Assembly: GCF_004346925.1 (NCBI RefSeq)
Contig: NZ_CP031167.1
Coordinates: forward strand, 3,182,001-3,246,000
Source of the DNA: Stenotrophomonas sp. ASS1
Lineage (GTDB): Bacteria; Pseudomonadota; Gammaproteobacteria; Xanthomonadales; Xanthomonadaceae
Direction: 5' to 3'
Length of the DNA stretch: 64,000 nt
A program made the translations under genes and the position numbers. Positions 54,805 through 63,897 of the stretch are shown here, one piece after another (within the stretch, counting starts at the first letter, position 1; every line of letters begins with the position of its first letter). Below the pieces are notes generated by a model. That model was given only the letters and a program-made list of their open reading frames with translations, ran no database searches and was not told the DNA's origin.

Positions 54805-55500
54805 ATGTCGCTCGAAGCCCCCGCCCTGGTCCCCCGCCCCTCCCTGCAGCGCCTGTTCCTGACCGGCCTGCTCACCCTGCTGCCGATCTGGCTGACCTGG
54901 GTCGTGGTCAAGTTCGTGTTCGTGCTGCTGTCGGGCATTTCCAGCCCCTTGGTGGTACCGCTGTCCGAGCAGATCGCGACAAGCTTCCCGCACTACCTCG
55001 GTTGGGTCCGCGCCGAATGGATCCAGGACACCATCGCCCTGCTGGCCACCCTGCTGGTGATCCTGGCGGTGGGCGTGGCCAGCCGCCGCGTGCTCGGCCA
55101 GCGCCTGCTGCGCTGGGTGGGCGCGGTCATCAAGCGCATTCCGCTGGCCAGCATCATCTACGACAGCGCCAAGAAGCTGCTGGACATGCTGCAGACCGAG
55201 CCGGGCAGCACCCAGCGCGTGGTGCTGATCGACTTCCCGCACCGCGACATGAAATCGGTCGGCCTGGTCACCCGCGTGATCAAGGAACACGGCACCGACC
55301 GTGAGCTGGCTGCGGTGTATGTGCCAACCACGCCGAACCCGACCTCGGGCTACCTGGAAATCGTGCCGGTGGAACTGCTGACGCCGACCGACTGGACCGT
55401 CGACCAGGCCATGAGCTTCATCATTTCCGGCGGTGCCGTGGCGCCGTCCAGCGTGCCGTTCACCCGTGCCGGCGAACGCACCGGCGAACGCACCGAATGA
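54805..55500 (+). CDS. DUF502 family membrane protein
   Basis: A 231-residue membrane protein. It begins with LQRLFLTGLLTLLPIWLTWVVVKFVF, has a second membrane segment (DTIALLATLLVILAVGVA), then a conserved cytoplasmic or periplasmic domain: RIPLASIIYDSAKKLLDML, VVLIDFPHRDMKSVGLVTR, VYVPTTPNPTSGYLEIVPVELL. These are DUF502 landmarks. Function unknown. Its stop overlaps the start of the queuosine transporter gene (ATGA). Confidence 0.9.
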   Translation: MSLEAPALVPRPSLQRLFLTGLLTLLPIWLTWVVVKFVFVLLSGISSPLVVPLSEQIATSFPHYLGWVRAEWIQDTIALLATLLVILAVGVASRRVLGQRLLRWVGAVIKRIPLASIIYDSAKKLLDMLQTEPGSTQRVVLIDFPHRDMKSVGLVTRVIKEHGTDRELAAVYVPTTPNPTSGYLEIVPVELLTPTDWTVDQAMSFIISGGAVAPSSVPFTRAGERTGERTE

Positions 55501-56282
55501 CCCCGGCGCCGATCGAGCGCCCGCTGCAGGACCGCGCGGTCCTGCTGTTCATCGTGCTGGCCGCGTTCTTCTGCGGCAATGCGGTGCTGGCCGAGCTGAT
55601 CGGGGTGAAGATCTTCGCGCTGGAAGACACCCTGGGCATCGCTCCGCTGAACTGGAACCTGTTCGGCCAGACCGGCTCGCTCAGCTTCACCGCCGGCACC
55701 CTGTTGTGGCCGGTGGTGTTCATCATGACCGACACCATCAACGAGTTCTTCGGCAAGCGCGGCGTGCGCTTCATCTCGTGGCTGGCGGTGGTGCTGATCG
55801 GCTACGGCTTCCTGTTCGCCTTCGCGGCCATTTCGCTGGCGCCGGCCAGTTGGTGGGTCACGTCGATGGATGGCCACGGCGTGCCCGACTACCAGGCCGC
55901 GTTCGCGGCGGTGTTCGGCCAGGGCATGTGGACCATCGCCGGCTCGCTGGTGGCCTTCCTGCTCGGCCAGCTGATCGACGTGGCGGTGTTCCATCGCATC
56001 CGCCAAGCCACCGGAGAACGCCACGTGTGGCTGCGCGCGACCGGATCGACGGCGGTCTCGCAGGTAGTCGACAGCTTCGTGGTGATCTGGATCGCCTTCG
56101 TGCTGGGCCCGCAACACTGGCCGACCTCGCTGTTCCTGGCGGTCAGCAGTGTCAACTACATCTACAAGATGGGCTTTGCGATCGCCCTGATTCCGTTGCT
56201 GTACCTGATGCGGCGTGCCATCACCCGCTATCTGGGTGCCGAGCGAGCCGCATCGTTGCGCGCCGCCGCTGCGGCTGACTGA
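55497..56282 (+). CDS. yhhQ: Queuosine precursor transporter (YhhQ/VUT family)
   Basis: A 261-residue membrane protein with six helices. VLAELIGVKIFAL, LLWPVVFIMTDTINEFFGKRGVRFISWLAVVL and GSTAVSQVVDSFVVIWIAFVLG are diagnostic for the VUT/YhhQ family, which imports preQ0/preQ1 for queuosine modification of tRNA. Translationally coupled to the DUF502 gene. Confidence 0.9.
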   Translation: MTPAPIERPLQDRAVLLFIVLAAFFCGNAVLAELIGVKIFALEDTLGIAPLNWNLFGQTGSLSFTAGTLLWPVVFIMTDTINEFFGKRGVRFISWLAVVLIGYGFLFAFAAISLAPASWWVTSMDGHGVPDYQAAFAAVFGQGMWTIAGSLVAFLLGQLIDVAVFHRIRQATGERHVWLRATGSTAVSQVVDSFVVIWIAFVLGPQHWPTSLFLAVSSVNYIYKMGFAIALIPLLYLMRRAITRYLGAERAASLRAAAAAD

Positions 56283-56376
56283 AGCCCCAGCAGCAAAAAG
56301 CTGACTGCGCCTTCACGCTGGCCGTACGCGGCCGGATCGTGCAAGCTCCACGGTCTGTGTTCCACGGAAGCTCCTG

Positions 56377-58317
56377 ATGCCGCATCCCACCCGCGCCCTG
56401 GCCGCCGCCATCGCCGCGTTGTTCCTGTTCAGCGCCGTGCCGTCGGCCGAAGCAGCGAAAAAGAAGGCCAGCCGCCCTGCCGCTGCGCAGACCCGCCAGG
56501 CCGCCAAGCCCAAGGCCCGGCCTGCCCGCGCTACCGCGCCGGCCCGTGGCAGTTCGGCGCGCCGCGCCACGCCGCGTCCGGTCGCACCGGCCCGCGCCGT
56601 ACCCAAGCAGGTGCAGCTGGAGCGCCTGTATGACGAATACTGGGATGCCTCGATGCGGTTGAATCCGCTGCAGGCAACCTTCCAGGGCGAGGCCCGCTAC
56701 AACGACCAGCTGCCCAACATCCTGTCCGCCGCGTGGCGCCAGCAATCGCACGACTTCACCACCGAGTGGCTGGGCAAGGTCGAGAAACTCGGCAGCGACG
56801 GCCTGCAGGGCCAGGACCTGCTCAGCTACGAGATCTTCGTGCGCGACGCGCGCGCTTCGCTGGCCGCCGAGCGCTACCCGAGCTGGATGATGCCGATCAG
56901 CCAGTACTACAACGTCGGCAGCATCATGGCGATCCTCGGTGCAGGTGCCGGCGCGCAGCCGTTCAACACAGTGCAGGACTACGACACCTGGTCGCGCCGT
57001 TCGCTGGGCATTCCCGAGCTGTTCGACCAGGCCATCGACAACATGCGCCAGGGCATGAAGGCCGGCGTGGTGCAGCCACGCGACCTGATGGAAAAAGTGC
57101 TGCCGCAGCTGGATGCAGTGATCAAGCCGACCGCCGAAGAGAGCATCTTCTGGTCGCCGATCCGCACCATGCCGAACACCATCGCGGCCGAGGACAAGGC
57201 CCGCATCAGCGCCGAATACAAGCGCATGATCGAACTGCGCATCATGCCGGCCTATCGCGCCCTGCGCGGTTTCATCGCCACCGAATACCTGCCCGCCTCG
57301 CGCACCAGCAGCGGCCTGGGCGCACTGCCCGATGGCCAGGCCTGGTACGCCAACCTGATCGTGCAGACCACGGCCAGCGACCAGACCGCTGCGCAGCTGC
57401 ACGCGCTGGGCGAACAACGCGTGCAGGAACTGCAGGCCCAGATCGCCACGGTGATGAAGGATGCCAAGCTGCGTGGTACGCCATCCAAGCTGCTGCGCAG
57501 CATGCGTAACGACCGCCAGTTCCAGTACGGCGACGCCAATGCGTTGATCAACCGCTATCGCCAGGTGCAGCAGCAGGTCAACGCACGCCTGCCGCAGGTG
57601 CTCGATACCCTGCCCAAGTCCGCGCTGGACGTGCGCGCGGTGGAACCGGAGCGTGCACTGACCGCCGCAGCAGCGGCCTACCAGCCGTCTCCGGCCGGGC
57701 AACCGGGCGTGCTGTACGTGAACACCCGCGACCTGGCCAGCCGCAAGCGCTGGAACGTGCCGGTGCAGTACCTGCATGAAGCGATCCCCGGCCACCACGT
57801 GCAACTGGGCCTGCAGCAGGAGCTGGCCAAGCTGCCGCGCTTCCGCCGCCTGGGTGGCGATCTCGCCTTCGTCGAAGGCTGGGGCCTGTATGCCGAAACA
57901 CTGGGTGAGAACCTGGGCATCTACACCGATCCCTACGATCGCATCGGCTACCTGTATTCGCGCCTGCTGCGCGCTGCCCGCGTGGTGGCCGACACCGGCG
58001 TGAACGCCCGGGGCTGGAGCAAGCAGCAGGCCGTGGCCTACCTGCAGAAGACCGTGGACATGAGCAGCGATGACGCCAACGCCGAAGTCGAGCGGATCAT
58101 GGCCCAGCCCGGCCAGGCGCTGTCCAACGTGGCCGGCCTGACCACCATCGTTGCCCTGCGCGACAAGGCCAAGGCACGCCAGGGCGCAGCCTTCGACCTG
58201 CGCCGCTTCCACGCCGAACTGCTGAAGGATGGCTCGATGCCGCTGGACGTGCTGGACCGCAAGATGGAGCGCTGGATGGCCCAGCCGGCCAGCGCCACGC
58301 CCGCGCCTTCACCCTGA
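56377..58317 (+). CDS. DUF885 family protein, putative metallo-carboxypeptidase-like
   Basis: A 646-residue exported protein. The signal peptide ends near AEAA and is followed by a lysine/alanine/proline-rich linker (about residues 28-75). The catalytic-type motif HEAIPGHH is at 467-474 in YLHEAIPGHHVQLGLQQEL, followed by FVEGWGLYAETLGENLG, which offers a third metal ligand; this layout matches DUF885 proteins, thought to be zinc peptidases related to the M32 carboxypeptidases. Start ATG 56377 with GGAAG just upstream. Substrate unknown. Confidence 0.88.
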   Translation: MPHPTRALAAAIAALFLFSAVPSAEAAKKKASRPAAAQTRQAAKPKARPARATAPARGSSARRATPRPVAPARAVPKQVQLERLYDEYWDASMRLNPLQATFQGEARYNDQLPNILSAAWRQQSHDFTTEWLGKVEKLGSDGLQGQDLLSYEIFVRDARASLAAERYPSWMMPISQYYNVGSIMAILGAGAGAQPFNTVQDYDTWSRRSLGIPELFDQAIDNMRQGMKAGVVQPRDLMEKVLPQLDAVIKPTAEESIFWSPIRTMPNTIAAEDKARISAEYKRMIELRIMPAYRALRGFIATEYLPASRTSSGLGALPDGQAWYANLIVQTTASDQTAAQLHALGEQRVQELQAQIATVMKDAKLRGTPSKLLRSMRNDRQFQYGDANALINRYRQVQQQVNARLPQVLDTLPKSALDVRAVEPERALTAAAAAYQPSPAGQPGVLYVNTRDLASRKRWNVPVQYLHEAIPGHHVQLGLQQELAKLPRFRRLGGDLAFVEGWGLYAETLGENLGIYTDPYDRIGYLYSRLLRAARVVADTGVNARGWSKQQAVAYLQKTVDMSSDDANAEVERIMAQPGQALSNVAGLTTIVALRDKAKARQGAAFDLRRFHAELLKDGSMPLDVLDRKMERWMAQPASATPAPSP

Positions 58318-58333
58318 CCCCTCCGGAGCCGCC

Positions 58334-59404
58334 ATGCGCCCTGCCGTCGCCCTGTTCGCCGTCGTGCTGGGCCTGCTGCCGCTGGCCACCTCCGCCGCAC
58401 CGGTGCTGACCCCACCGGATGCGGGCATCGACGGCCTGATGCAGGCCTACGATGGCCAGGTACCCGGCGCCGCCGTGCTGGTACTGCACGACGGGCAACC
58501 GGTATTCCGCCGCGGCTACGGCTTGGCGGTGCTGGAGGACGGCACCACGATCACCGCAGCCAGCAACTTCCGGCTGGCCTCGGTCAGCAAGCAGTTCACC
58601 GCTGCGGCGGTACTGCTGCTGGTGGAGGATGGCCGGCTTGGGCTCGACCAGCCGGCCCGGCAGTGGCTGCCCGAGTTGCCGCCGGCTGCAGCGGCCATCA
58701 CGATCCGCCAACTGCTCTCGCACACCGGTGGCCTGCTCGACTACGAAGACCTGATGGACCCGGCTGACCCTCGGCAGGTGCATGATGCCGACGTGCTGAC
58801 CCTGCTGTCGCGCCAGGACCGGCTGAATTTCGCACCCGGCACGCAGTATCGCTACAGCAACAGCGGCTATGCACTGCTGGCAATGATCGTCGGCCGCGCC
58901 TCCGGACAGGATTTCGCCACTTTCCTGCAGCAGCGCATATTCCGCCCGCTGGGGATGGCGCATACCGTGGCCCACCAGGACGGCGAGGACACGGTCGCTG
59001 CACGCGCCTATGGCTACAGCTGGATCGATGGCCGTTGGCAACGCACCGACCAGAGCACCACCAGCGCCGTGCTCGGCGATGGCGGCATCTATTCCTCGCT
59101 GGACGACCTGGCCCGCTGGGATGCGGCGCTGTATGACGACCGCCTGCTGTCGAAAGCCTCGCGCCGCGCGATGTTCAGCCCGGCCACGTCGACGCCTGAA
59201 GCCGACGTGCCGCACTACGGCTTCGGCTGGCGCCTGAATGGCCCGGTGCAATGGCATAGCGGCGAGAGCATCGGCTTCCGCAACGTGATCGTGCGCCACC
59301 CGGAGAAGCACCTGACCGTGATCGTGCTGACCAACCGCAACGACCCCGAACCCTATCCGCTGGCGCTGAAGATCGCCCAGCGCTGGCTGGACACCCTGCA
59401 ATGA
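58334..59404 (+). CDS. Secreted serine hydrolase, beta-lactamase class C family
   Basis: A 356-residue protein with signal peptide ending near TSAA (residue 22). It has the SxxK motif SVSK at 83-86, the YSN motif at 174-176 and HSG in place of KTG (WHSGESIGF). This arrangement is that of class C-like esterases and D-Ala-D-Ala peptidases rather than of true AmpC. Start ATG 58334 has GGAG upstream. The stop overlaps the VOC gene start (ATGA), so the two are coupled. Confidence 0.87.
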   Translation: MRPAVALFAVVLGLLPLATSAAPVLTPPDAGIDGLMQAYDGQVPGAAVLVLHDGQPVFRRGYGLAVLEDGTTITAASNFRLASVSKQFTAAAVLLLVEDGRLGLDQPARQWLPELPPAAAAITIRQLLSHTGGLLDYEDLMDPADPRQVHDADVLTLLSRQDRLNFAPGTQYRYSNSGYALLAMIVGRASGQDFATFLQQRIFRPLGMAHTVAHQDGEDTVAARAYGYSWIDGRWQRTDQSTTSAVLGDGGIYSSLDDLARWDAALYDDRLLSKASRRAMFSPATSTPEADVPHYGFGWRLNGPVQWHSGESIGFRNVIVRHPEKHLTVIVLTNRNDPEPYPLALKIAQRWLDTLQ

Positions 59405-59805
59405 CCCGCGATGCCGACGCCCTGCTGGGCATCCACCACGCCGCACTGATCTGCAGCGACTACGCACGCTCGAAGGACTTCTACGTGCGCATCCTCGGCC
59501 TGCGCGTGCTGGCCGAGAACCACCGTGCCGCGCGCGATTCCTGGAAGCTGGACCTGGCCCTGCCCGACGGTGGCCAGCTGGAACTGTTCTCCTTCCCCTC
59601 GCCGCCGCCCCGTCCCAGCCGCCCGGAAGCCCAGGGCCTGCGCCACCTCGCGTTCCGCGTCGCCCGGCTGGAACCCTTCATCCAGCGTCTGGCCGCGCAT
59701 GGCGTGGTGTGCGAACCGATCCGCGTGGACGAATACACCGGCCGCCGCTTCACCTTCTTCGCCGACCCCGACGACCTGCCGCTGGAGCTGTACGAAGTCG
59801 GTTGA
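59401..59805 (+). CDS. VOC family protein, YaeR-like
   Basis: A 134-residue glyoxalase-fold protein: GIHHAALICSDYARSKDFYVRILGLRVLAE, DLALPDGGQLELFSFP, LRHLAFRVARLEPFIQRL and FFADPDDLPLELYEV. The metal-ligand pattern His12 / Glu / His / Glu is complete, as in YaeR and GloA2 proteins. The reaction is unknown. Coupled to the upstream serine hydrolase by ATGA. Confidence 0.88.
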   Translation: MTRDADALLGIHHAALICSDYARSKDFYVRILGLRVLAENHRAARDSWKLDLALPDGGQLELFSFPSPPPRPSRPEAQGLRHLAFRVARLEPFIQRLAAHGVVCEPIRVDEYTGRRFTFFADPDDLPLELYEVG

Positions 59806-59824
59806 GCGTTCTTCAATCGAGATT

Positions 59825-59903
59825 CATCCACGCATGGCGTGGATCTACCGTGTCGACCAAGGTCGACACCTACCAACAGCCGCAGAAATCTATCAGAGGC
59901 GGG
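59825..59903. repeat. Two SMAG REPs with a conserved tail
   Basis: 59825-59848 (minus, stem ATCCACGC/GCGTGGAT) and 59850-59873 (minus, GTAGGTGTCGACC on that strand). The second REP is followed to 59903 by about 30 bases (CCAACAGCCGC, ATCTATCAGAGGCGGGG) that match, inverted and with three differences, the tail of the REP at 20179-20220. Confidence 0.85.
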
Positions 59904-60001
59904 GCGCAGCCCTGCAAAGCCCCCCTTCCCCATACCCCGCCGAATGGGTATACAGTCGACCCATGCCGGCAGCGTGCCGGAATGAACCCTGGGAGGGGAC
60001 C

Positions 60002-60445
60002 ATGCGCAACACCTTCAAGACCCTGCTGCTGGCACTGCCGCTGTGCCTGGCCGCCCTGTCGGCACAGGCCGCCGACGGCGCCGCCGGCCGCTGGAAGACC
60101 ATCGACGACAAAACCGGCAAGGTGAAGTCGATCGTCGAGATCAGCCAGGCCGCCAACGGCACGCTGACCGGCAAGGTGGTCGACATCCTGCACTCGGACA
60201 AGGGCCCGAACCCGGTCTGCGACGGCTGTGAAGGCGCCAACAAGAACAAGCCGGTGAAGGGCATGACCATTCTCTGGAACCTGAAGGCCGACGGCGCCAA
60301 CAAGTGGTCCGGCGGCACCATCCTCGACCCGGCCAACGGCAAGACCTACAAGTCGAAGATGGAACTGCAGCCCGGCGGCACCAAGCTGGACGTGTCCGGC
60401 TGCATTGCCTTCATCTGCCGCGCGCAGACCTGGCAGCGCGAATAA
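60002..60445 (+). CDS. DUF2147 secreted protein
   Basis: A 147-residue periplasmic protein. GGGAGGGG lies just upstream of ATG 60002. The signal peptide ends at AQA (residue 23). The DUF2147 pattern is GRWKTIDDKTGKVKSIVEI, LTGKVVDI, GMTILWNLK, GGTILDPANGKTYKSKMEL and LDVSGCI. Two cysteine pairs (VCDGC, GCIAFIC). Family members are small beta-barrel lipocalin-like proteins of unknown role. Confidence 0.9.
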   Translation: MRNTFKTLLLALPLCLAALSAQAADGAAGRWKTIDDKTGKVKSIVEISQAANGTLTGKVVDILHSDKGPNPVCDGCEGANKNKPVKGMTILWNLKADGANKWSGGTILDPANGKTYKSKMELQPGGTKLDVSGCIAFICRAQTWQRE

Positions 60446-60469
60446 GCCCCCAGGCCCCGCTTCATCCCC

Positions 60470-60493
60470 GTGACCCGGCTTCGGCCGGGTCAC
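60470..60493 (+). terminator. Hairpin terminator candidate before metG
   Basis: GTGACCCGGC/GCCGGGTCAC stem with a TTCG loop, 25 bases after the DUF2147 stop. Downstream T content is low (GTCGTTGC). Confidence 0.6.
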
Positions 60494-60546
60494 GTCGTTG
60501 CGGGCATGCGATACTCTGCGGTTCCCCTCGGCTTCACCCCGCGACC

Positions 60547-62640
60547 ATGACCCGTACCGCGCTCGTCACCACCGCCCTGCCCTACGCCAACGGCCCGCTG
60601 CATCTGGGCCACCTGGTCGGCTACATCCAGGCCGACATCTGGGTGCGTGCGCGGCGAATGAGTGGCGGCAAGGCCTGGTTCGTCTGCGCCGACGACACCC
60701 ACGGCACGCCGATCATGCTGGCCGCAGAGAAGGCCGGGGTCACCCCGGAAACCTTCATCGCCAACATCCAGGCCAGTCACGAACGTGACTTCGCCGCCTT
60801 CGGCGTGGCCTTCGATCACTACGACTCGACCAATTCGGCGGCCAACAAGGCGCTGACCGAGCAGTTCTACCTGAAGCTGGAAGCGGCCGGCCACATCAGC
60901 CGCCGCTCGGTGGCGCAGTTCTACGACCCGGCCAAGGGCATGTTCCTGCCCGACCGCTACGTCAAGGGCATCTGCCCGAACTGCGGCAGCCCCGACCAGT
61001 ACGGCGACAACTGCGAAGTCTGCGGCGCCACCTATGCGCCGACCGACCTGAAGGAGCCGCGTTCGGTCATCTCCGGTGCCACGCCGGAAATGCGCGATTC
61101 GGAGCACTTCTTCTTCGAGGTGGGCCACTTCGATGCATTCCTGCGCGAATGGCTGGCCGGCGATGTCGCCCTGCCGGGCGTGAAGGCCAAGCTGGGTGAG
61201 TGGCTCAATGCCGAAGGTGGCCTGCGCGCGTGGGACATCTCGCGCGACGCACCGTACTTCGGTTTCCAGATTCCCGGCCAGCCGGGCAAGTACTTCTACG
61301 TCTGGCTGGATGCGCCGATCGGCTACCTGTCCAGCTTCCAGACCCTGTGCGGCAAGCTCGGCGAAGACTTCGAAGCGCATCTGCGCGCCGGCACCGCCAC
61401 CGAGCTGCACCACTTCATCGGCAAGGACATCGTCAACTTCCACGGCCTGTTCTGGCCGGCGGTGCTGCATGGCACCGGCCACCGCGCGCCAACCCGCCTG
61501 CACGTCAACGGCTACCTGACCGTAGACGGCGCCAAGATGAGCAAATCGCGCGGCACCTTCGTGATGGCGCGTACCTTCCTCGACGCCGGCCTGGAGCCGG
61601 AAGCGCTGCGCTACTACTACGCCGCCAAGTCCGGCGGTGGCGTCGACGATCTCGACCTGAACCTGGGTGACTTCATCGCCCGCGTCAACGCCGACCTGGT
61701 CGGCAAGTTCGTCAACCTGGCCAGCCGCTGCGCCGGCTTCATCAGCAAGCGTTTCGACGGCCAGTTGGCCGCACAGCTGCCCGATGCGGCGCAGTACCAG
61801 CGCTTCGTCGACGGCCTGGCGCCGATCCGTGAAGCCTACGAGCGCAACGATCCGGCCGCGGCGATCCGCCTGACCATGACCCTGGCCGACGAAGCCAACC
61901 GCTACATCGACGACGTCAAGCCGTGGGTGATCGCCAAGCAGGATGGCGCCGACGCGCAGCTGCAGGCCGTGTGCAGCCAGGGCCTGAACCTGTTCCGCGT
62001 GCTGGTCACCGCCTTGAAGCCGGTGCTGCCGGCCACCGCTGCGCAGGCCGAGGCCTTCCTGGCCGCGCCGGTGACCGACTGGACCGAACTGGCGCAGCCG
62101 CTGCTGGGCCATCGCATCACCGAGTACACCCCGCTGTTCACCCGTATCGACCCGAAGAAGATTGACGCCATGATCGACGCCTCCAAGGACACCCTGCAGC
62201 CAGCCGCCGCTGCCGCCCCCGCCGCCAAGACCGACGCCGCCAAGCCGGCCGCACCGGCACCGGCACCGGCACCGGCCAAGGACGAAGCCAAGGGTACCGA
62301 TGCTCCGGCCTACATCGGCATCGACGATTTCGCCAAGCTCGACCTGCGCATCGGCAAGGTGCTGGTCTGCGAGTTCGTGGAAGGTTCTGACAAGCTGCTG
62401 CGCTTCGAACTGGACGCCGGCGAGCTGGGCAAGCGCCAGATCTTCTCCGGCATCCGCGCCAGCTACGGCGAGCCGGAGAAGCTGGTCGGCCGCAGTGTGG
62501 TGTTCATCGCCAACCTGGCCCCGCGCAAGATGCGTTTCGGCCTGAGCGAAGGCATGATCCTGTCGGCCGGTTTCGACGGCGGCGCGCTGGCGCTGCTGGA
62601 CGCCGACAGCGGCGCGCAGCCGGGCATGCCGGTCCGCTGA
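60547..62640 (+). CDS. metG: Methionyl-tRNA synthetase
   Basis: A 697-residue class Ia synthetase. HIGH motif HLGH at 19-22, KMSKS at 330-334, zinc-binding knuckles ICPNCGSPDQYGDNCEVCGA, and an anticodon-binding helical domain. The C-terminal EMAP-II/Trbp111-like tRNA-binding domain (IDDFAKLDLRIGKVLVCEFVEGSDKLLRFELDAGE) is joined by an alanine/proline-rich linker of about 35 residues with the repeat APAPAPAP. Start ATG 60547; the long in-frame upstream extension overlaps DUF2147 and is not coding. Confidence 0.96.
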   Translation: MTRTALVTTALPYANGPLHLGHLVGYIQADIWVRARRMSGGKAWFVCADDTHGTPIMLAAEKAGVTPETFIANIQASHERDFAAFGVAFDHYDSTNSAANKALTEQFYLKLEAAGHISRRSVAQFYDPAKGMFLPDRYVKGICPNCGSPDQYGDNCEVCGATYAPTDLKEPRSVISGATPEMRDSEHFFFEVGHFDAFLREWLAGDVALPGVKAKLGEWLNAEGGLRAWDISRDAPYFGFQIPGQPGKYFYVWLDAPIGYLSSFQTLCGKLGEDFEAHLRAGTATELHHFIGKDIVNFHGLFWPAVLHGTGHRAPTRLHVNGYLTVDGAKMSKSRGTFVMARTFLDAGLEPEALRYYYAAKSGGGVDDLDLNLGDFIARVNADLVGKFVNLASRCAGFISKRFDGQLAAQLPDAAQYQRFVDGLAPIREAYERNDPAAAIRLTMTLADEANRYIDDVKPWVIAKQDGADAQLQAVCSQGLNLFRVLVTALKPVLPATAAQAEAFLAAPVTDWTELAQPLLGHRITEYTPLFTRIDPKKIDAMIDASKDTLQPAAAAAPAAKTDAAKPAAPAPAPAPAKDEAKGTDAPAYIGIDDFAKLDLRIGKVLVCEFVEGSDKLLRFELDAGELGKRQIFSGIRASYGEPEKLVGRSVVFIANLAPRKMRFGLSEGMILSAGFDGGALALLDADSGAQPGMPVR

Positions 62641-62716
62641 TGCCCGCAGCGGGCGTGGTTGCGGCCACGCCCGCCGGCAGCACCGGCCTCGGGGCAACGC
62701 GATGGGAGGCAACGGA

Positions 62717-63307
62717 ATGGAACTGGCGCTGTTCGACTTCGACCACACCGTGACCACCTGCGATACCTATGGCCGTTTCCTGCGCCGCGTGGCCACGGCC
62801 GAACAGCTGGCACAGGCGTGGTGGAAGGTCGGCCCGTGGCTGGCCGCATACAAGCTGAAACTGATCTCGGCCGAGCGCATCCGCGCGCGCGTCACCCGTT
62901 TGACCTTCAGCGACCGCCACAGCGATGACATCGCCACGCTGGCCGCCGGCTTCTCGCGTGAGTTCCTGCCCGACGTGGTGCGCCCGGAAATGCTGGAGCA
63001 GATCCGCTGGCACAAGGAACAGCAGCACACCGTGGTGATCGTGTCCGGCTCGCTGGACCTGTATCTGCGGCCGTGGTGCGAACAGCTGGGCCTGCAGTTG
63101 ATCTGCAACCGGCTGGAGAGCCAGGACGGCCGTCTCACAGGTCGCTATGCCGGTGGCGACTGTGGCCCGCGCAAGGTCGAGCACATCCGCCGCCAGTTCG
63201 ATCTGTCACGCTATGTGCGCATCCATGCCTACGGTGACAGTTCCGAAGACAAGCCGATGCTGGCGCTGGCCCACGAGCGCTGGTTCCGTGGTAAGCCCTT
63301 GAAGTAA
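62717..63307 (+). CDS. HAD-IB family phosphatase
   Basis: A 196-residue HAD hydrolase. The nucleophile motif is [14 protein letters not shown] (Asp7, Asp9). Motif II is [12 protein letters not shown] and motif III/IV lie in [12 protein letters not shown] and [16 protein letters not shown] members include phosphoserine phosphatase SerB and the phosphatidylglycerophosphatase PgpC/YfhB; the conserved GDS..D with no cap insertion fits either and the substrate is not clear. Start ATG 62717 has GGAGG at 62705-62709, which overlaps an in-frame ATG at 62702 that is unlikely. Confidence 0.88.
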   Translation: MELALFDFDHTVTTCDTYGRFLRRVATAEQLAQAWWKVGPWLAAYKLKLISAERIRARVTRLTFSDRHSDDIATLAAGFSREFLPDVVRPEMLEQIRWHKEQQHTVVIVSGSLDLYLRPWCEQLGLQLICNRLESQDGRLTGRYAGGDCGPRKVEHIRRQFDLSRYVRIHAYGDSSEDKPMLALAHERWFRGKPLK

Positions 63308-63332
63308 CCCCAACGCGCAGCCTTCGCCACGC

Positions 63333-63746
63333 ATGAGCCTGATTCCTCCCCTGACCGAACGCCTCGACCGCCTGCTGCCGCAGACCCAATGCGGGCAATG
63401 CGGCTACGACGGCTGCCGCCCGTACGCGCAGGCCATGGCGCGCGGCGAGGCAGGCGTGGACCGCTGCCCGCCGGGCGGCGACGCTGGCGCGCGCGCACTG
63501 GCGCAGGTACTGGACGTACCCGCCATTCCGTTTGATCGTTCGCGCGGCGAGCACAAGGCGCCGCAGGTGGCATTGATCGTGGAAGCCGACTGCATCGGCT
63601 GCACCAAGTGCATCCAGGCCTGCCCGGTGGATGCCATCGTCGGTGGCGCCAAGTACATGCACACGGTCATTGCCGATCTGTGCACCGGTTGCGAGCTGTG
63701 CATTCCACCGTGCCCGGTGGACTGCATCGAGCTGGTGCCAACGTAG
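63333..63746 (+). CDS. rnfB: RnfB-like iron-sulphur protein, soluble form
   Basis: A 137-residue protein with the RnfB Fe4S domain ([18 protein letters not shown], with a further Cys45: cluster ligands Cys20, 23, 28, 45) and two C-terminal ferredoxin clusters, [12 protein letters not shown] and [12 protein letters not shown]. The N-terminal membrane helix of true RnfB is missing, and no other rnf genes lie nearby, so it is probably a stand-alone soluble electron carrier, as in other xanthomonads. Start ATG 63333. Confidence 0.9.
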   Translation: MSLIPPLTERLDRLLPQTQCGQCGYDGCRPYAQAMARGEAGVDRCPPGGDAGARALAQVLDVPAIPFDRSRGEHKAPQVALIVEADCIGCTKCIQACPVDAIVGGAKYMHTVIADLCTGCELCIPPCPVDCIELVPT

Positions 63747-63777
63747 CCACCAGACCAACCGGCAGTGGAGCGGCGGG

Positions 63778-63865
63778 GTAGAGTCGACTGTTGGTCGACT
63801 GCTCTTCGTTCCGGCGGCGCAAAACCCCGCGCTGCGCGCGATAGTCGACTAACCGTCGACTCTAC
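63778..63865. repeat. Inverted pair of SMAG REPs
   Basis: 63778-63801 (plus, GTAGAGTCGAC) and 63842-63865 (minus, GTAGAGTCGAC on that strand) face each other across 40 bases, between convergent rnfB-like and RidA genes. Confidence 0.87.
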
Positions 63866-63897
63866 CCTCCGCTGGTGGGACCTGACCTTGCCTGCCG

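Noticed and set aside
58334-59404. Chromosomal beta-lactamase (resistance gene)
   Set aside because: HSG replaces KTG and the sequence fits class C-like esterases/peptidases; the known Stenotrophomonas L1 and L2 enzymes are different proteins.
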